Assembly (NCBI GenBank): GCA_019637795.1
Contig: JAHBUY010000001.1
Span: 455,001 to 519,000 of the forward strand
Reading direction: 5' to 3'
Source: a bacterium
Lineage (GTDB): Bacteria > Desulfobacterota > Binatia > HRBIN30 > CADEER01
Length of the DNA stretch: 64,000 nucleotides
The notes under the pieces were generated by a model that did no database searches, had not been told where the DNA came from, and was given only the letters and a program-made list of their open reading frames with translations. The translations under genes were made by a program, and so were the position numbers. Positions 1 through 7,387 of this stretch are shown piece by piece (position 1 is the first letter of the stretch; each line of letters starts with the position of its first letter).

Positions 1-867
1 CTGCGGATTTCCAACGAGCAGCTCAGCCAGGCCTACGACGATCTCAAGCGCGCCCAGGCGCAGATCGTCCAGTCGGCCAAGATGGCGTCGCTCGGCCAGC
101 TCGTCGCCGGCGTCGCCCACGAGCTCAACAACCCCGCCAGTTTCATTCACGGCGGCCTGCAGAACCTGAGCCGCGCCCTCGACCGCCTGGTCCGCCTGCT
201 GCAAGCGCACGAAGCCATCGCGCCGGCGGATCCGGCCGATGCCGAACGGTTGGCGGCGATCCGCCGCGAGATCCGCCTCGACACGCTGCTGCAGGACGTC
301 CCGGCGCTGCTCCGCATCTGCGCCGAGGGGTCGGAGCGGGTGAAGAAGATCGTCGACGATCTGCGCGTCTTCGTCCGCGCCGACCAGGGCGATCGCGCGC
401 CGGTGGACGTCGCGCAGTCGATCGACGCCACCCTGGCGCTGCTCGGCGACCGCATCGAGCGCGGCGGCGTCACCGTGCACCGCGACTACCCGCCCGTGCC
501 GCCCATCGACGGGCAGGCGGGCCAGCTCAACCAGGTGTGGATGAACCTCCTCGTCAACGCCCTCGACGCGCTCGAGGGCGTCGCCGATCCGACCCTGACC
601 ATCTCCGTGCGCGCCGCCGGCGAGGCCGACGCCCGCCGCATCGAGGTGACGGTGCGCGACAACGGCGCCGGCATGGACGAAGCCACCCGCGCCCGCGCCT
701 TCGAGCCCTTCTTCACCACCAAGCCCATCGGCCGCGGCACCGGCCTCGGCCTCAGCATCGCCTTCGGCGCCGTACAGAGCCACGGCGGGTCGATCGACAT
801 CGAGAGCGCGGGCGGCGAGGGCACCAGCGTGGTGGTGCGCCTGCCCCTGGCGGATCGCCCGCGGTAG
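1..867 (+). CDS. sensor histidine kinase, C-terminal part (cut by window start)
   Basis: The reading frame is open from base 1, so the gene begins upstream and only its transmitter region is seen. A short coiled-coil-like lead (about residues 1-25) runs into a HisKA domain with the H-box AHELNNPASF near nt 118-147, whose His is the predicted phosphorylation site. The HATPase_c domain follows, with N-box NQVWMNLLVNALDA, G1 DNGAGM, F-box FEPFFTTK and G2 GRGTGLGLSI. The kinase core is intact and should autophosphorylate and pass phosphate to a response regulator not present here. No receiver domain follows the kinase. The last 290 bases recur at 2313-2608 in a broken copy. The sensed signal cannot be known because the N-terminus is missing. 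Confidence 0.93.
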   Translation: MRISNEQLSQAYDDLKRAQAQIVQSAKMASLGQLVAGVAHELNNPASFIHGGLQNLSRALDRLVRLLQAHEAIAPADPADAERLAAIRREIRLDTLLQDVPALLRICAEGSERVKKIVDDLRVFVRADQGDRAPVDVAQSIDATLALLGDRIERGGVTVHRDYPPVPPIDGQAGQLNQVWMNLLVNALDALEGVADPTLTISVRAAGEADARRIEVTVRDNGAGMDEATRARAFEPFFTTKPIGRGTGLGLSIAFGAVQSHGGSIDIESAGGEGTSVVVRLPLADRPR

Positions 868-980
868 CCGACCTGTCCTGCAACGGACTGCTGGAGGACG
901 CCGCTCCATCGGCGCCTGTTGGAATCACATCGCGCCGCCATCCTGCAGGCGCCGATGGGCGGCGCCCTCCACCGGGTGCC

Positions 981-1394
981 TCACTCGTCGGCGGGGAAGC
1001 GAGCGATCAATCCGACCACGAACGTCGCGTCCGCCAGCGCCGCCTCGGCGTCCTCGCGCCGGTACTCCTCGGTCGGAATGAAATCGTCGTCGCCGTAGAA
1101 GGCGAGCTCTCGTTCCCTGCGCAACCGCTTCGAGATCGCCGCCAGGCGCTCGGTTTCCGCCGCGACGGCCGCCGGCAGGCGGCCTGCGTGCTCCAGCAGC
1201 AGCGCCCCGACGTCGTGCTGCTTCGGCGGCTCGATGCCGACGAACCGCAACATGCCCTCGAGCGCCAGCTCCACCAGCTCCTGCGCCTCGCGCACGACGT
1301 CGGAATAGGCCTCGTCCTCGAGCAGGGTGCGGAGGGCGCGCAGTCCCCGGCGCGCCTTGTCGAAATGGGCGCGCGCCAGGGCGAGGCTGGTCAT
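981..1394 (-). CDS. HEPN domain protein of a HEPN/MNT pair
   Basis: A 137-residue all-helical protein with the HEPN-type core 'VREAQELVELALEGMLRF' and 'EPPKQHDVGALL'. The start is the ATG that overlaps the stop of the upstream nucleotidyltransferase as ATGA, so the two are translationally coupled. HEPN proteins paired with minimal nucleotidyltransferases (MNT) often form toxin-antitoxin or abortive-infection modules, with the HEPN as ribonuclease and the MNT as modifier. The canonical RX4-6H ribonuclease motif is not evident here. The only R/H arrangement is R-x9-H around the HDVG segment, so this resembles the PF05168-type HEPN rather than HepT, and toxicity is uncertain. Confidence 0.8.
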   Translation of the reverse strand: MTSLALARAHFDKARRGLRALRTLLEDEAYSDVVREAQELVELALEGMLRFVGIEPPKQHDVGALLLEHAGRLPAAVAAETERLAAISKRLRRERELAFYGDDDFIPTEEYRREDAEAALADATFVVGLIARFPADE

Positions 1395-1897
1395 AGGCGA
1401 ATGATCTCGCCGCGCTTGTAGTCGGGCTTGAGATCCCAGTACCACTCGCTTCCGCGCCAGATCCGTCTGGCGCCGCTGCGCCGCAGGCGGGCGCGCAGGT
1501 CGTCGAGCGCCGCCGCCAGGATGCCGTCGCGGTCCTCGAGGATCACCGCGTCCTCGGTCAGATCGAGCATCAGCGGGCTGGCGGTGCGGATGTCCTCCGG
1601 CGTCCGCAGCACCGGCGAGAGCTCGGTGTGGATGCCGCCGCGCGCCAGCTCGGCGATCGCGTCGGCGAGCCGCGCCTCGACCGGATCGAAGCTCTGCAGA
1701 CGCGCCCGCCGGCCGCGCGGCAGGTCCGCAACGACGAGGAAGAGATCGACGTCCGAACCCGGTCGCGCGGTCCGCCGCGCCACCGACCCGAACAGCGCCA
1801 CGCTGCGCAGCCGCTCGCCATAGGTGGCCTTCATGGCCGCCAGGACGGCGCTGATGAACGGGTGCTCGGGCGTCAGTGAGGCAGCGCCGGCGGCCAT
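1391..1897 (-). CDS. minimal nucleotidyltransferase (MNT) of a HEPN/MNT pair
   Basis: A 168-residue protein with the polymerase-beta-type nucleotidyltransferase signature GSVARRTARPGSDVDLFLV (GSxxR...SDxDL) near residues 32-50; the two Asp residues are predicted Mg-NTP ligands. The ATG at 1897 is chosen because it sits just before the domain; in-frame starts further upstream would add low-complexity Arg-rich sequence. It overlaps the HEPN gene by 4 nt. In described HEPN/MNT systems the MNT adenylylates or otherwise neutralises its HEPN partner. The 5' end overlaps a decayed DUF1566 reading frame, so it lies at a rearranged boundary. Confidence 0.82.
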   Translation of the reverse strand: MAAGAASLTPEHPFISAVLAAMKATYGERLRSVALFGSVARRTARPGSDVDLFLVVADLPRGRRARLQSFDPVEARLADAIAELARGGIHTELSPVLRTPEDIRTASPLMLDLTEDAVILEDRDGILAAALDDLRARLRRSGARRIWRGSEWYWDLKPDYKRGEIIRL

Positions 1898-2316
1898 GTG
1901 CGCAGCGTAGCACGAGCCGGCCGCGCCTGTCCCCCGGGGACGAGCGCCCCGGGGGACGGCGACCGCGATCGGGAGCCGCCGCGGACGGCGCGGACCGGCC
2001 ACGGATTCGCGTTGGAGAGGCTCTCGGTCCGGCCGTTGCCGAAGTGCTCGATCCACTGCCGGCCGGTATCGAGACGCGTGGTCGCCGCATAGTGGAACGT
2101 CGCGGCCGTGCAGCTACACGCGGCATTCGCGAGGTCTGAGCACGCGGCCCCGCAACTGGCGCCCTGGAACGCGGGATCCACCATGGGCGGGCCGGCCGCG
2201 GGCGCGACGAGGCCCTGCAGCTCCTCGATGGTGGGGATGCGCCAATCGGTGTGGCCGGCGAACCCGGCGCCGGCGTTGAGGTGCACCAGCCAGTCCCAGA
2301 TCGTGGTGCCGCTCGC
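1873..2316 (-). pseudogene. C-terminal remnant of a DUF1566 (Lcl-type) secreted protein
   Basis: This reverse-strand frame begins abruptly at the edge of the duplicated kinase segment and reads TIWDWLVHLNAGAGFAGHTDWR followed by RIPTIEELQGLV, the hallmark DUF1566 core. It then has a Cys-rich stretch (CGAACSDLANAACSC) and the typical C-terminal 'NPWPVRAVRGG'. DUF1566 domains usually occur at the C-terminus of exported, lectin-like proteins. No signal peptide or N-terminal half is present; that part is replaced by kinase sequence on the opposite strand. The natural end is probably just after VRAVRGG near 1960; the rest of the open frame overlaps the MNT start. Confidence 0.7.
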
Positions 2317-2713
2317 CCTCGACGCGCTCGAGGGCGTCGCCGATCCGACCCTGACCATCTCCGTGCGCGCCGCCGGCGAGGCCGACGCCCGCCGCATCGA
2401 GGTGACCGTGCGCGACAACGGCGCCGGCATGGACGAAGCCACCCGCGCCCGCGCCTTCGAGCCCTTCTTCACCACCAAGCCCATCGGCCGCGGCACCGGC
2501 CTCGGCCTCAGCATCGCCTTCGGCGCCGTGGCGAGCCACGGCGGGTCGATCGACATCGCGAGCGCCGTCGGCGAGGGCACCACCGTCACGCTGCGCCTGC
2601 CGCTGCGAATGACGACGAACCTCAACGCGAAGGCGCGACGCCTCGCCGAGCTGGCGGCCTCCCGACGTTGCTCGCCGCCGCGCGGCGCGGCGCTTGCGCG
2701 TTGGCGATGTTGA
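2313..2713 (+). pseudogene. second, truncated copy of the histidine kinase ATPase domain
   Basis: Bases 2313-2608 align with 557-852 at a constant offset of 1756. They are nearly identical for the first 200 bases, then diverge in clustered codons (for example GTACAG to GTGGCG). The fragment keeps G1, F and G2 boxes (DNGAGM, FEPFFTTK, GRGTGLGLSI) but lacks the H-box and N-box, so it cannot act as a kinase. Its open frame extends into unrelated sequence to 2713. Upstream it is fused to the reverse strand of a DUF1566 gene. It looks like the 3' end of a paralogous kinase gene caught in a rearrangement or partial gene conversion. Confidence 0.75.
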
Positions 2714-2752
2714 GCGCCGCGCCGCAGCGTCGATATCGCGCTCGCGCGACCT

Positions 2753-5413
2753 TCAATAGCTTGCCTTGTAGCTCGCCTCGCTGTTCGCGGCCGCGGCCGT
2801 GAACGTGCTCTGCCAGCACGAGTCGTCGGAGTTGACCACTTGAACTGTGACCGTGCCGCTCATCGGCACATCGATGACGTCGGGCTGGTTCGTTCCTTGG
2901 GCTTTCACGAAGAGCTTCGTGCCACCGTGCGTTCGCTTCAGCATCGCCTTTCGCACGCCAGCGTTGACGCCGTTGGGGTCGACATATCTGTACAGGTTGC
3001 TGGTCGAAGTCCACGGCGGCCCGGGCGGAATCGTCGCCACGCCTTTCAACCCGGTATCGTCGTATAGGCAGAGCGCATAGGCGGTCGACTGCGTCGGCTG
3101 ACCGAACGCTGCCGGGAGTGTTGGCGCGACCCCCGCGTCGAGCTTCACGAGCAGCTTGTCCTTGCGATCGTCGGCGTCGTTATGGATCGCCAGCTTGCTC
3201 CTGGCAGCCGGCTGGCATCCGCCGATCGGGCTCGCAGCACACGTACGCTGCGGCGCCGGGGTGCGCGTCACGGTCAATTGCGGGGTGGGAGTGGGCGTGG
3301 GCGACGTCACGGATGGCGTGACCACTGCGGCCACGTTCCACTTGCTCGCATGCGTAGAGAGGACCGTGACCTGAACGTCACCGTCAGGCAGATCGACGCG
3401 TTCGGAGACGCACGGGTCGGGAACCGCCGCACCGGAGGAGTCGTTGCAGGGGGGTGCCGGGACGCCGTTACGAGGGATCTGGATGGTCGCCGCGTCCACT
3501 CCCGCGGGGAGGATCGATGCGTCGACGGTGTACACGAAGACAAGCGGTCTGGACTCGGGCGTGACGCCCGACGTGGCGCCATCGCCAGCGGCGATGTTCT
3601 CTGGCGCTTCGACGTCGATGCGGGTGCCGAAGAATCCGAGACTCGTATCACCCGGCAGCGGTTGTCCCCCGCTCAGATGGATGGACACGAAGCCGGCGTT
3701 GGGGGTGGTGATCGCGAGCTCGATCGGACTCGCCGGCGTCGCGCCGTCACTCTCGGTATCGGTGCTCAGCGTCCCGTAGGAATCGAGCGTGGCCGAGACC
3801 GTCTTCTCGAACAGCGAGCAGTCGGCGGCGCAGCCGTCGCCGTCGAGGAGATTGCCGTCGTCACACTGTTCGCAACCCGGCGTCAGCGTTCCGTCGCCGC
3901 ACGTGGGAGCGGTGCCGCGGCACTCGCCGCCGCGGCATTCATCGCCGGTCGTGCACGCGACGTGATCGTCGCACGCGATCCCGTCGGCGGCCGCTGGATG
4001 CGTACAGGTCCCGGTGCCATCACAGACGTCATCGCGGCAGGGATTGCCATCACTCGCGCAGGCGACGCCGGACATCTGCGGCGCGCACGTGTCCACGCCG
4101 GCGCCGCTGCAGTTCCAGCATTCCTCCACTTCACAATCTGACGAGCATCCGTCTCCCGCCAACGAGTTGCCGTCGTCACACGCCTCACCGGCATCGAGCA
4201 CACCGTTGCCGCACGTGATTTCGAACACCGCGATCGCGGGTGGTGTGGTCATCGTGACGTACAGGTTCCTCCCGTCGGGACTGACCGCCGGCGCGACAGT
4301 GCCAATCAGGTTCTCCAGGCCCGGATCTCCGCCGATGCCGCCCCGGTGTTGCTCATGGCGGGTCAGGCCACCGTGCACCGGGTCGACCAGGAACACGGAT
4401 ACGAAGCGATCCCAGGTGACGCCAAACAGGCGCGTCGCGCCGACGCCCATCATCAACTCCGCGGGTTGGGCATAACCGCCGACCAGCGGCTCGACCTCGG
4501 AGAAGGAGAGGTCGCCGGTCAGCACGTTGCGCTTGAGCGTCGTGATCACCCCATCACCCCAACTCGCGACGGTGAAGAAAAGACCGTTGGGGCTGAGTGC
4601 CATGCCGGCGGGACGATAGAACCCCACCACACCGTTCTCGCCCTGCTTGACGCGGCCGGCGTACGTCACGAGTCCGGAGAGCGGATCGCGGTTGAAGACG
4701 CTGACCGCGCTGTCTTCGTACGCGGTGACGTAAATGGTGTTGCCGTCGGGGCTCATGATGGCGCGCGCGTACCAACTGCCGCTCGTGGACGGGGGCGAGA
4801 ACTCCGCGCCGAGGAACGACAACGTGCCGAAGTCCGGGCTCATCGGGTCGTCGTCGCGGACGAACGCCGCCAGGGAGGAGGGCTGATGCGCGTCGTGTAG
4901 ATCGCCGGCCGCGGCGGAGTACACGAACTTGCCATCCGGGCTCACAGCGACGTCGGTGGTGCGTGCGAGTCCGGTGTTTGGCGGCACACCGTCGATCACG
5001 TCTTGCAGATGCGTCAGTTGCCCAGTGACCGGATCGATGGCGTAGACGATCACGCGCCCGTCACCGCTGCCGCCGCTGGCGCCCAAGTACAAGTGACGGC
5101 CATCCGGACTTGCACTCCCGCGCCACCAGTTCGCGCCCAGGCCCGTGTGCTGCTCGATGAACGTCAGACTGCCGGTCGTACCGTTGCGACTGAACGCCGC
5201 GATGGCGCTCGTCGGACCTGGACCCTGGTTCGTATACACGAACTGTCCGTCGGGCGTGACGATGATGCCGTCTCCGCCGTAGCCCGCCTCGATCTCTCGG
5301 AGCGCCAGCACCGGCGCCGCGGAGACCGTGTTCACGCGCACAGTCGTCGCTCCGACGCACGCGACGAGCACAAGCAGCAGCTCACGGACCCCTCTGAGCG
5401 TCACGACTCGCAT
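2753..5413 (-). CDS. secreted lactonase-like beta-propeller protein with DUF4215 Cys-rich repeats
   Basis: An 886-residue predicted exported protein. The ATG at 5413 follows an AAGGGGAAGGA-type ribosome site and starts a signal peptide (GVRELLLVLVACVGATTV). Residues about 35-395 carry repeated 'SPDGxxxY' blades typical of the 7-bladed lactonase/YncE-like propeller. Two DUF4215 modules follow, CGNGVLDAGEACDDGN near residue 400 and CGDGTLTPGCEQCDDGN near 503. Next come an immunoglobulin-like middle region, a Pro/Thr linker (TPTPTPQLTVTRTP) near residue 705, and a C-terminal module of about 160 residues containing 'NDADDRKDKL'. It is probably a cell-surface or extracellular protein. The ligand or substrate is unknown, and the propeller gives no proof of lactonase activity. 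Confidence 0.85.
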   Translation of the reverse strand: MRVVTLRGVRELLLVLVACVGATTVRVNTVSAAPVLALREIEAGYGGDGIIVTPDGQFVYTNQGPGPTSAIAAFSRNGTTGSLTFIEQHTGLGANWWRGSASPDGRHLYLGASGGSGDGRVIVYAIDPVTGQLTHLQDVIDGVPPNTGLARTTDVAVSPDGKFVYSAAAGDLHDAHQPSSLAAFVRDDDPMSPDFGTLSFLGAEFSPPSTSGSWYARAIMSPDGNTIYVTAYEDSAVSVFNRDPLSGLVTYAGRVKQGENGVVGFYRPAGMALSPNGLFFTVASWGDGVITTLKRNVLTGDLSFSEVEPLVGGYAQPAELMMGVGATRLFGVTWDRFVSVFLVDPVHGGLTRHEQHRGGIGGDPGLENLIGTVAPAVSPDGRNLYVTMTTPPAIAVFEITCGNGVLDAGEACDDGNSLAGDGCSSDCEVEECWNCSGAGVDTCAPQMSGVACASDGNPCRDDVCDGTGTCTHPAAADGIACDDHVACTTGDECRGGECRGTAPTCGDGTLTPGCEQCDDGNLLDGDGCAADCSLFEKTVSATLDSYGTLSTDTESDGATPASPIELAITTPNAGFVSIHLSGGQPLPGDTSLGFFGTRIDVEAPENIAAGDGATSGVTPESRPLVFVYTVDASILPAGVDAATIQIPRNGVPAPPCNDSSGAAVPDPCVSERVDLPDGDVQVTVLSTHASKWNVAAVVTPSVTSPTPTPTPQLTVTRTPAPQRTCAASPIGGCQPAARSKLAIHNDADDRKDKLLVKLDAGVAPTLPAAFGQPTQSTAYALCLYDDTGLKGVATIPPGPPWTSTSNLYRYVDPNGVNAGVRKAMLKRTHGGTKLFVKAQGTNQPDVIDVPMSGTVTVQVVNSDDSCWQSTFTAAAANSEASYKASY

Positions 5414-5646
5414 ACGACATCCTTCCCCTTCGTTCGGTGGGTGCGTGCCTCGCGCTCGTGGGCGTCGATCACTCGGCGACGTGTCCCTCGTATCGTGCGT
5501 TGCGTCATCGGTCCGAAACGGCCGCGCCGCGGCGGCGGGCCGCTGATGGGCTCCCCCCGGGCGCCGGCTGCTATGCCCCGGCCGGCCATCGCTGTCGTCA
5601 TGCAAATGGTGGAGGGCACGCCATTCCCCAGCGACCGCCGCTGCCG

Positions 5647-6306
5647 TCATGCCTGGTGGATCTCGCCCGGCGGCAGGCGCAGGGCGGCGGCGCCGCTCAA
5701 GAGCAGGCGGGCCAGTTCCGACTGGCGCGCGGCGCCGGTCTTGGCGAGCACGCGCTGCAGGTGGGTGCGGACGGTCGAGCGGCGGACCCGCAGCTCGGCG
5801 GCGATGTCGTCGAGGGTGCCGCCGGCGGCGAGCCGGGCGGCGATGCGCGCCTCGGCCGGCGTCAGGCCGTGGAGGCGGCGCAGCAGAGCGAGGTTGAGCA
5901 CGGCGGGTCCGTGGTCGGCGGCGAACACGGCCACCAGCGCCTCCGCCGGCGCCGCGACGCTCCAGAGCAGGAGGGTGAGCACCTCGGCGCCCGCCCCGCG
6001 CAGGGCGAGCAGGGTGCGGCGCTGGGCCTGCCCGTGCGCCGCGGCCACGGCGTGTCGCAGGCGCTGGGTGTCGGCGGCGCCGGCGGCGAGCAGGCGGTGC
6101 CCCGAGACGCGCAGCGCGCCGCCGCGCCGCAGCAGGTCGCCGGCGGCGGCGTTCGCGAAGCGCACGCCGGCGTCGGCGTCGACCAGCAGCAGGGCCCGCG
6201 GCAGCGCGTCGAGCAGCGCGGCCAGCGCCGCGCTCGGCGCCTCGGCGGTGGCTGCGCCGCCGGCCGTCGGCGGCGCGCACGGCACTGTCGTGGCGGGCTG
6301 GGTCAT
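5647..6306 (-). CDS. LuxR-family transcriptional regulator with N-terminal PAS-like domain
   Basis: About 219 residues. The N-terminal half (ALLDALPRALLLVDADAGVR...) has the shape of a PAS sensor. The C-terminal 65 residues form a LuxR/GerE helix-turn-helix: GLTPAEARIAARLAAGG followed by the recognition helix RVRRSTVRTHLQRVLAKTG. No receiver domain is visible, so input probably comes through the PAS-like part. The start is uncertain: the frame stays open to 6396 with other ATGs at 6354 and 6396, and none has a good ribosome site. The ATG at 6306 is nearest the domain boundary. Neighbours do not reveal a target. Confidence 0.78.
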   Translation of the reverse strand: MTQPATTVPCAPPTAGGAATAEAPSAALAALLDALPRALLLVDADAGVRFANAAAGDLLRRGGALRVSGHRLLAAGAADTQRLRHAVAAAHGQAQRRTLLALRGAGAEVLTLLLWSVAAPAEALVAVFAADHGPAVLNLALLRRLHGLTPAEARIAARLAAGGTLDDIAAELRVRRSTVRTHLQRVLAKTGAARQSELARLLLSGAAALRLPPGEIHQA

Positions 6307-6609
6307 CCGATCGGCGGACCATCGCAACCGGCGTACCAGCGAGGGCGCGGGCATCCGCGCACGGCGGGGACGCCCCCCGCTGCGCAGCCGCTGCACGGCG
6401 CCACGGGCGCGCTGCGCAGTTGCCGCACAGCGGCGGCCGCGCGGCCGCGTGGGCGCGCGGCGTGTCAGCGCCGCTGATCGGGTCGCCTCAGCGCGGCCTG
6501 GAGACGTCGCGGCGCTGATGCGGCGCGGGGAAGAGCGGCGCTGACGGGCCGCCCTCCGGGCGCGGCCCGTCGGGCGTCGACGTCAGCGTCCCGCGCGACC
6601 GCGAGCCGT
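6307..6609. other. intergenic stretch, nothing recognised
   Basis: About 300 bases between the LuxR regulator and the MazF remnant. The upstream part (to 6396) could be an N-terminal extension of the regulator. The rest is GC-rich with no tRNA, clear hairpin terminator or conserved coding frame that I can see. Confidence 0.4.
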
Positions 6610-6956
6610 TCAGAGCTCGCCGAGACGGCGGAGCTTCTCCTTCACCTCGCGCAGGATGCTGGGTGGCAACGTCCCCAACCGCCGGCGCAGGCGGCGATTG
6701 TCGATCGCCCGGCTCTGATCGATCATGATCTCGCACTCGGCGGCGTTTCCCGCCATGCGCTTGGGGAGCACGACGCGAAGCAGGTTCTGCCCGGAGAGCC
6801 GGGTCGTGCAAGGCAGGACCCAGGTCGAGGGATGCCCGACGCCGTTCAGCAGATCGGTCTGGATCACCAGCACGGGCCGCAGTTTCCAGCCTCCGTACCC
6901 CGTGTCGGCCGCAGATCGGCCAGATACAGGGCCCCATGCGCGATCGACGCGCTCAA
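6610..6956 (-). pseudogene. MazF/PemK-type endoribonuclease toxin with a frameshift
   Basis: The N-terminus is in one frame, starting at a TTG at 6956 that overlaps the antitoxin stop, and reads GALYLADLRPTRGTEAG. The continuation is in another frame, KLRPVLVIQTDLLNGVGHPS, ending at 6610. Joining the two needs one extra base near 6883-6885, where the coding strand has GGAAAC and an intact gene would have GGAAAAC. The joined product would be about 115 residues, the normal MazF length, and would contain the usual 'PVLVIQxDxxN' and 'HPSTWVLPCTT' segments. MazF toxins cleave mRNA at short motifs. Either the toxin is inactivated or the run of A was miscalled. Confidence 0.75.
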
Positions 6957-7201
6957 TCGAGCCCCTCGTCCGACAGGTGGTCCAGGTCGTCGGTCGCCTC
7001 CCGGCTCGACCACCGCGTGGCGCGGGACGCCTCGCGGTACGCCTCCCGGAGCGCGCGGCGCTCGGTCGTCTCCTGCAGGAGCCGCAACCCGCGACGGATC
7101 ACCTCCACGTTGCTCTTCAGCTTGAGGCGCGACTTGAGCGCCTGCACCAGCTCCAGCTCGGGTCGGGGAAGGGTCACGCTCGACTTGGTACTCGATTTCA
7201 T
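6953..7201 (-). CDS. ribbon-helix-helix antitoxin upstream of MazF remnant
   Basis: An 82-residue protein starting MKSSTKSSVTLPRPELELV, with 'ALKSRLKLKSNVEVIRRGLRLLQE', an RHH/CopG-like beta-strand and helix pair. The acidic C-terminal tail (DDLDHLSDEGLD) is typical of the segment that wraps the toxin. The stop codon overlaps the predicted TTG start of the toxin by four bases (TTGA), giving the usual antitoxin-first operon order. It should repress its own promoter and neutralise MazF. Since the toxin frame is broken, it may now be an orphan antitoxin. Confidence 0.8.
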   Translation of the reverse strand: MKSSTKSSVTLPRPELELVQALKSRLKLKSNVEVIRRGLRLLQETTERRALREAYREASRATRWSSREATDDLDHLSDEGLD

Positions 7202-7387
7202 ACCGGTCTCGATACCCGGATCGTCCCACGGCGGCAACGCCCGATTCGCGGCGCGGCAAGGACGGTCGCGGCTGATTGCGCGCGGCGCGCGGCGCCATCG
7301 CGAGCAGGGTGCGGGCGAGATCTTCACCGCGGATCGCGTCGTCCAACACGTTGCAAAACCATCGACGATCGACGATGCAAAGACGTC

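Noticed and set aside
3240-3320. Short GT/GC tandem repeats in the propeller gene and similar Pro/Thr stretches at 12310-12480 and 28380-28540
   Set aside because: These encode Pro/Thr linkers in secreted proteins and are not independent DNA repeats.
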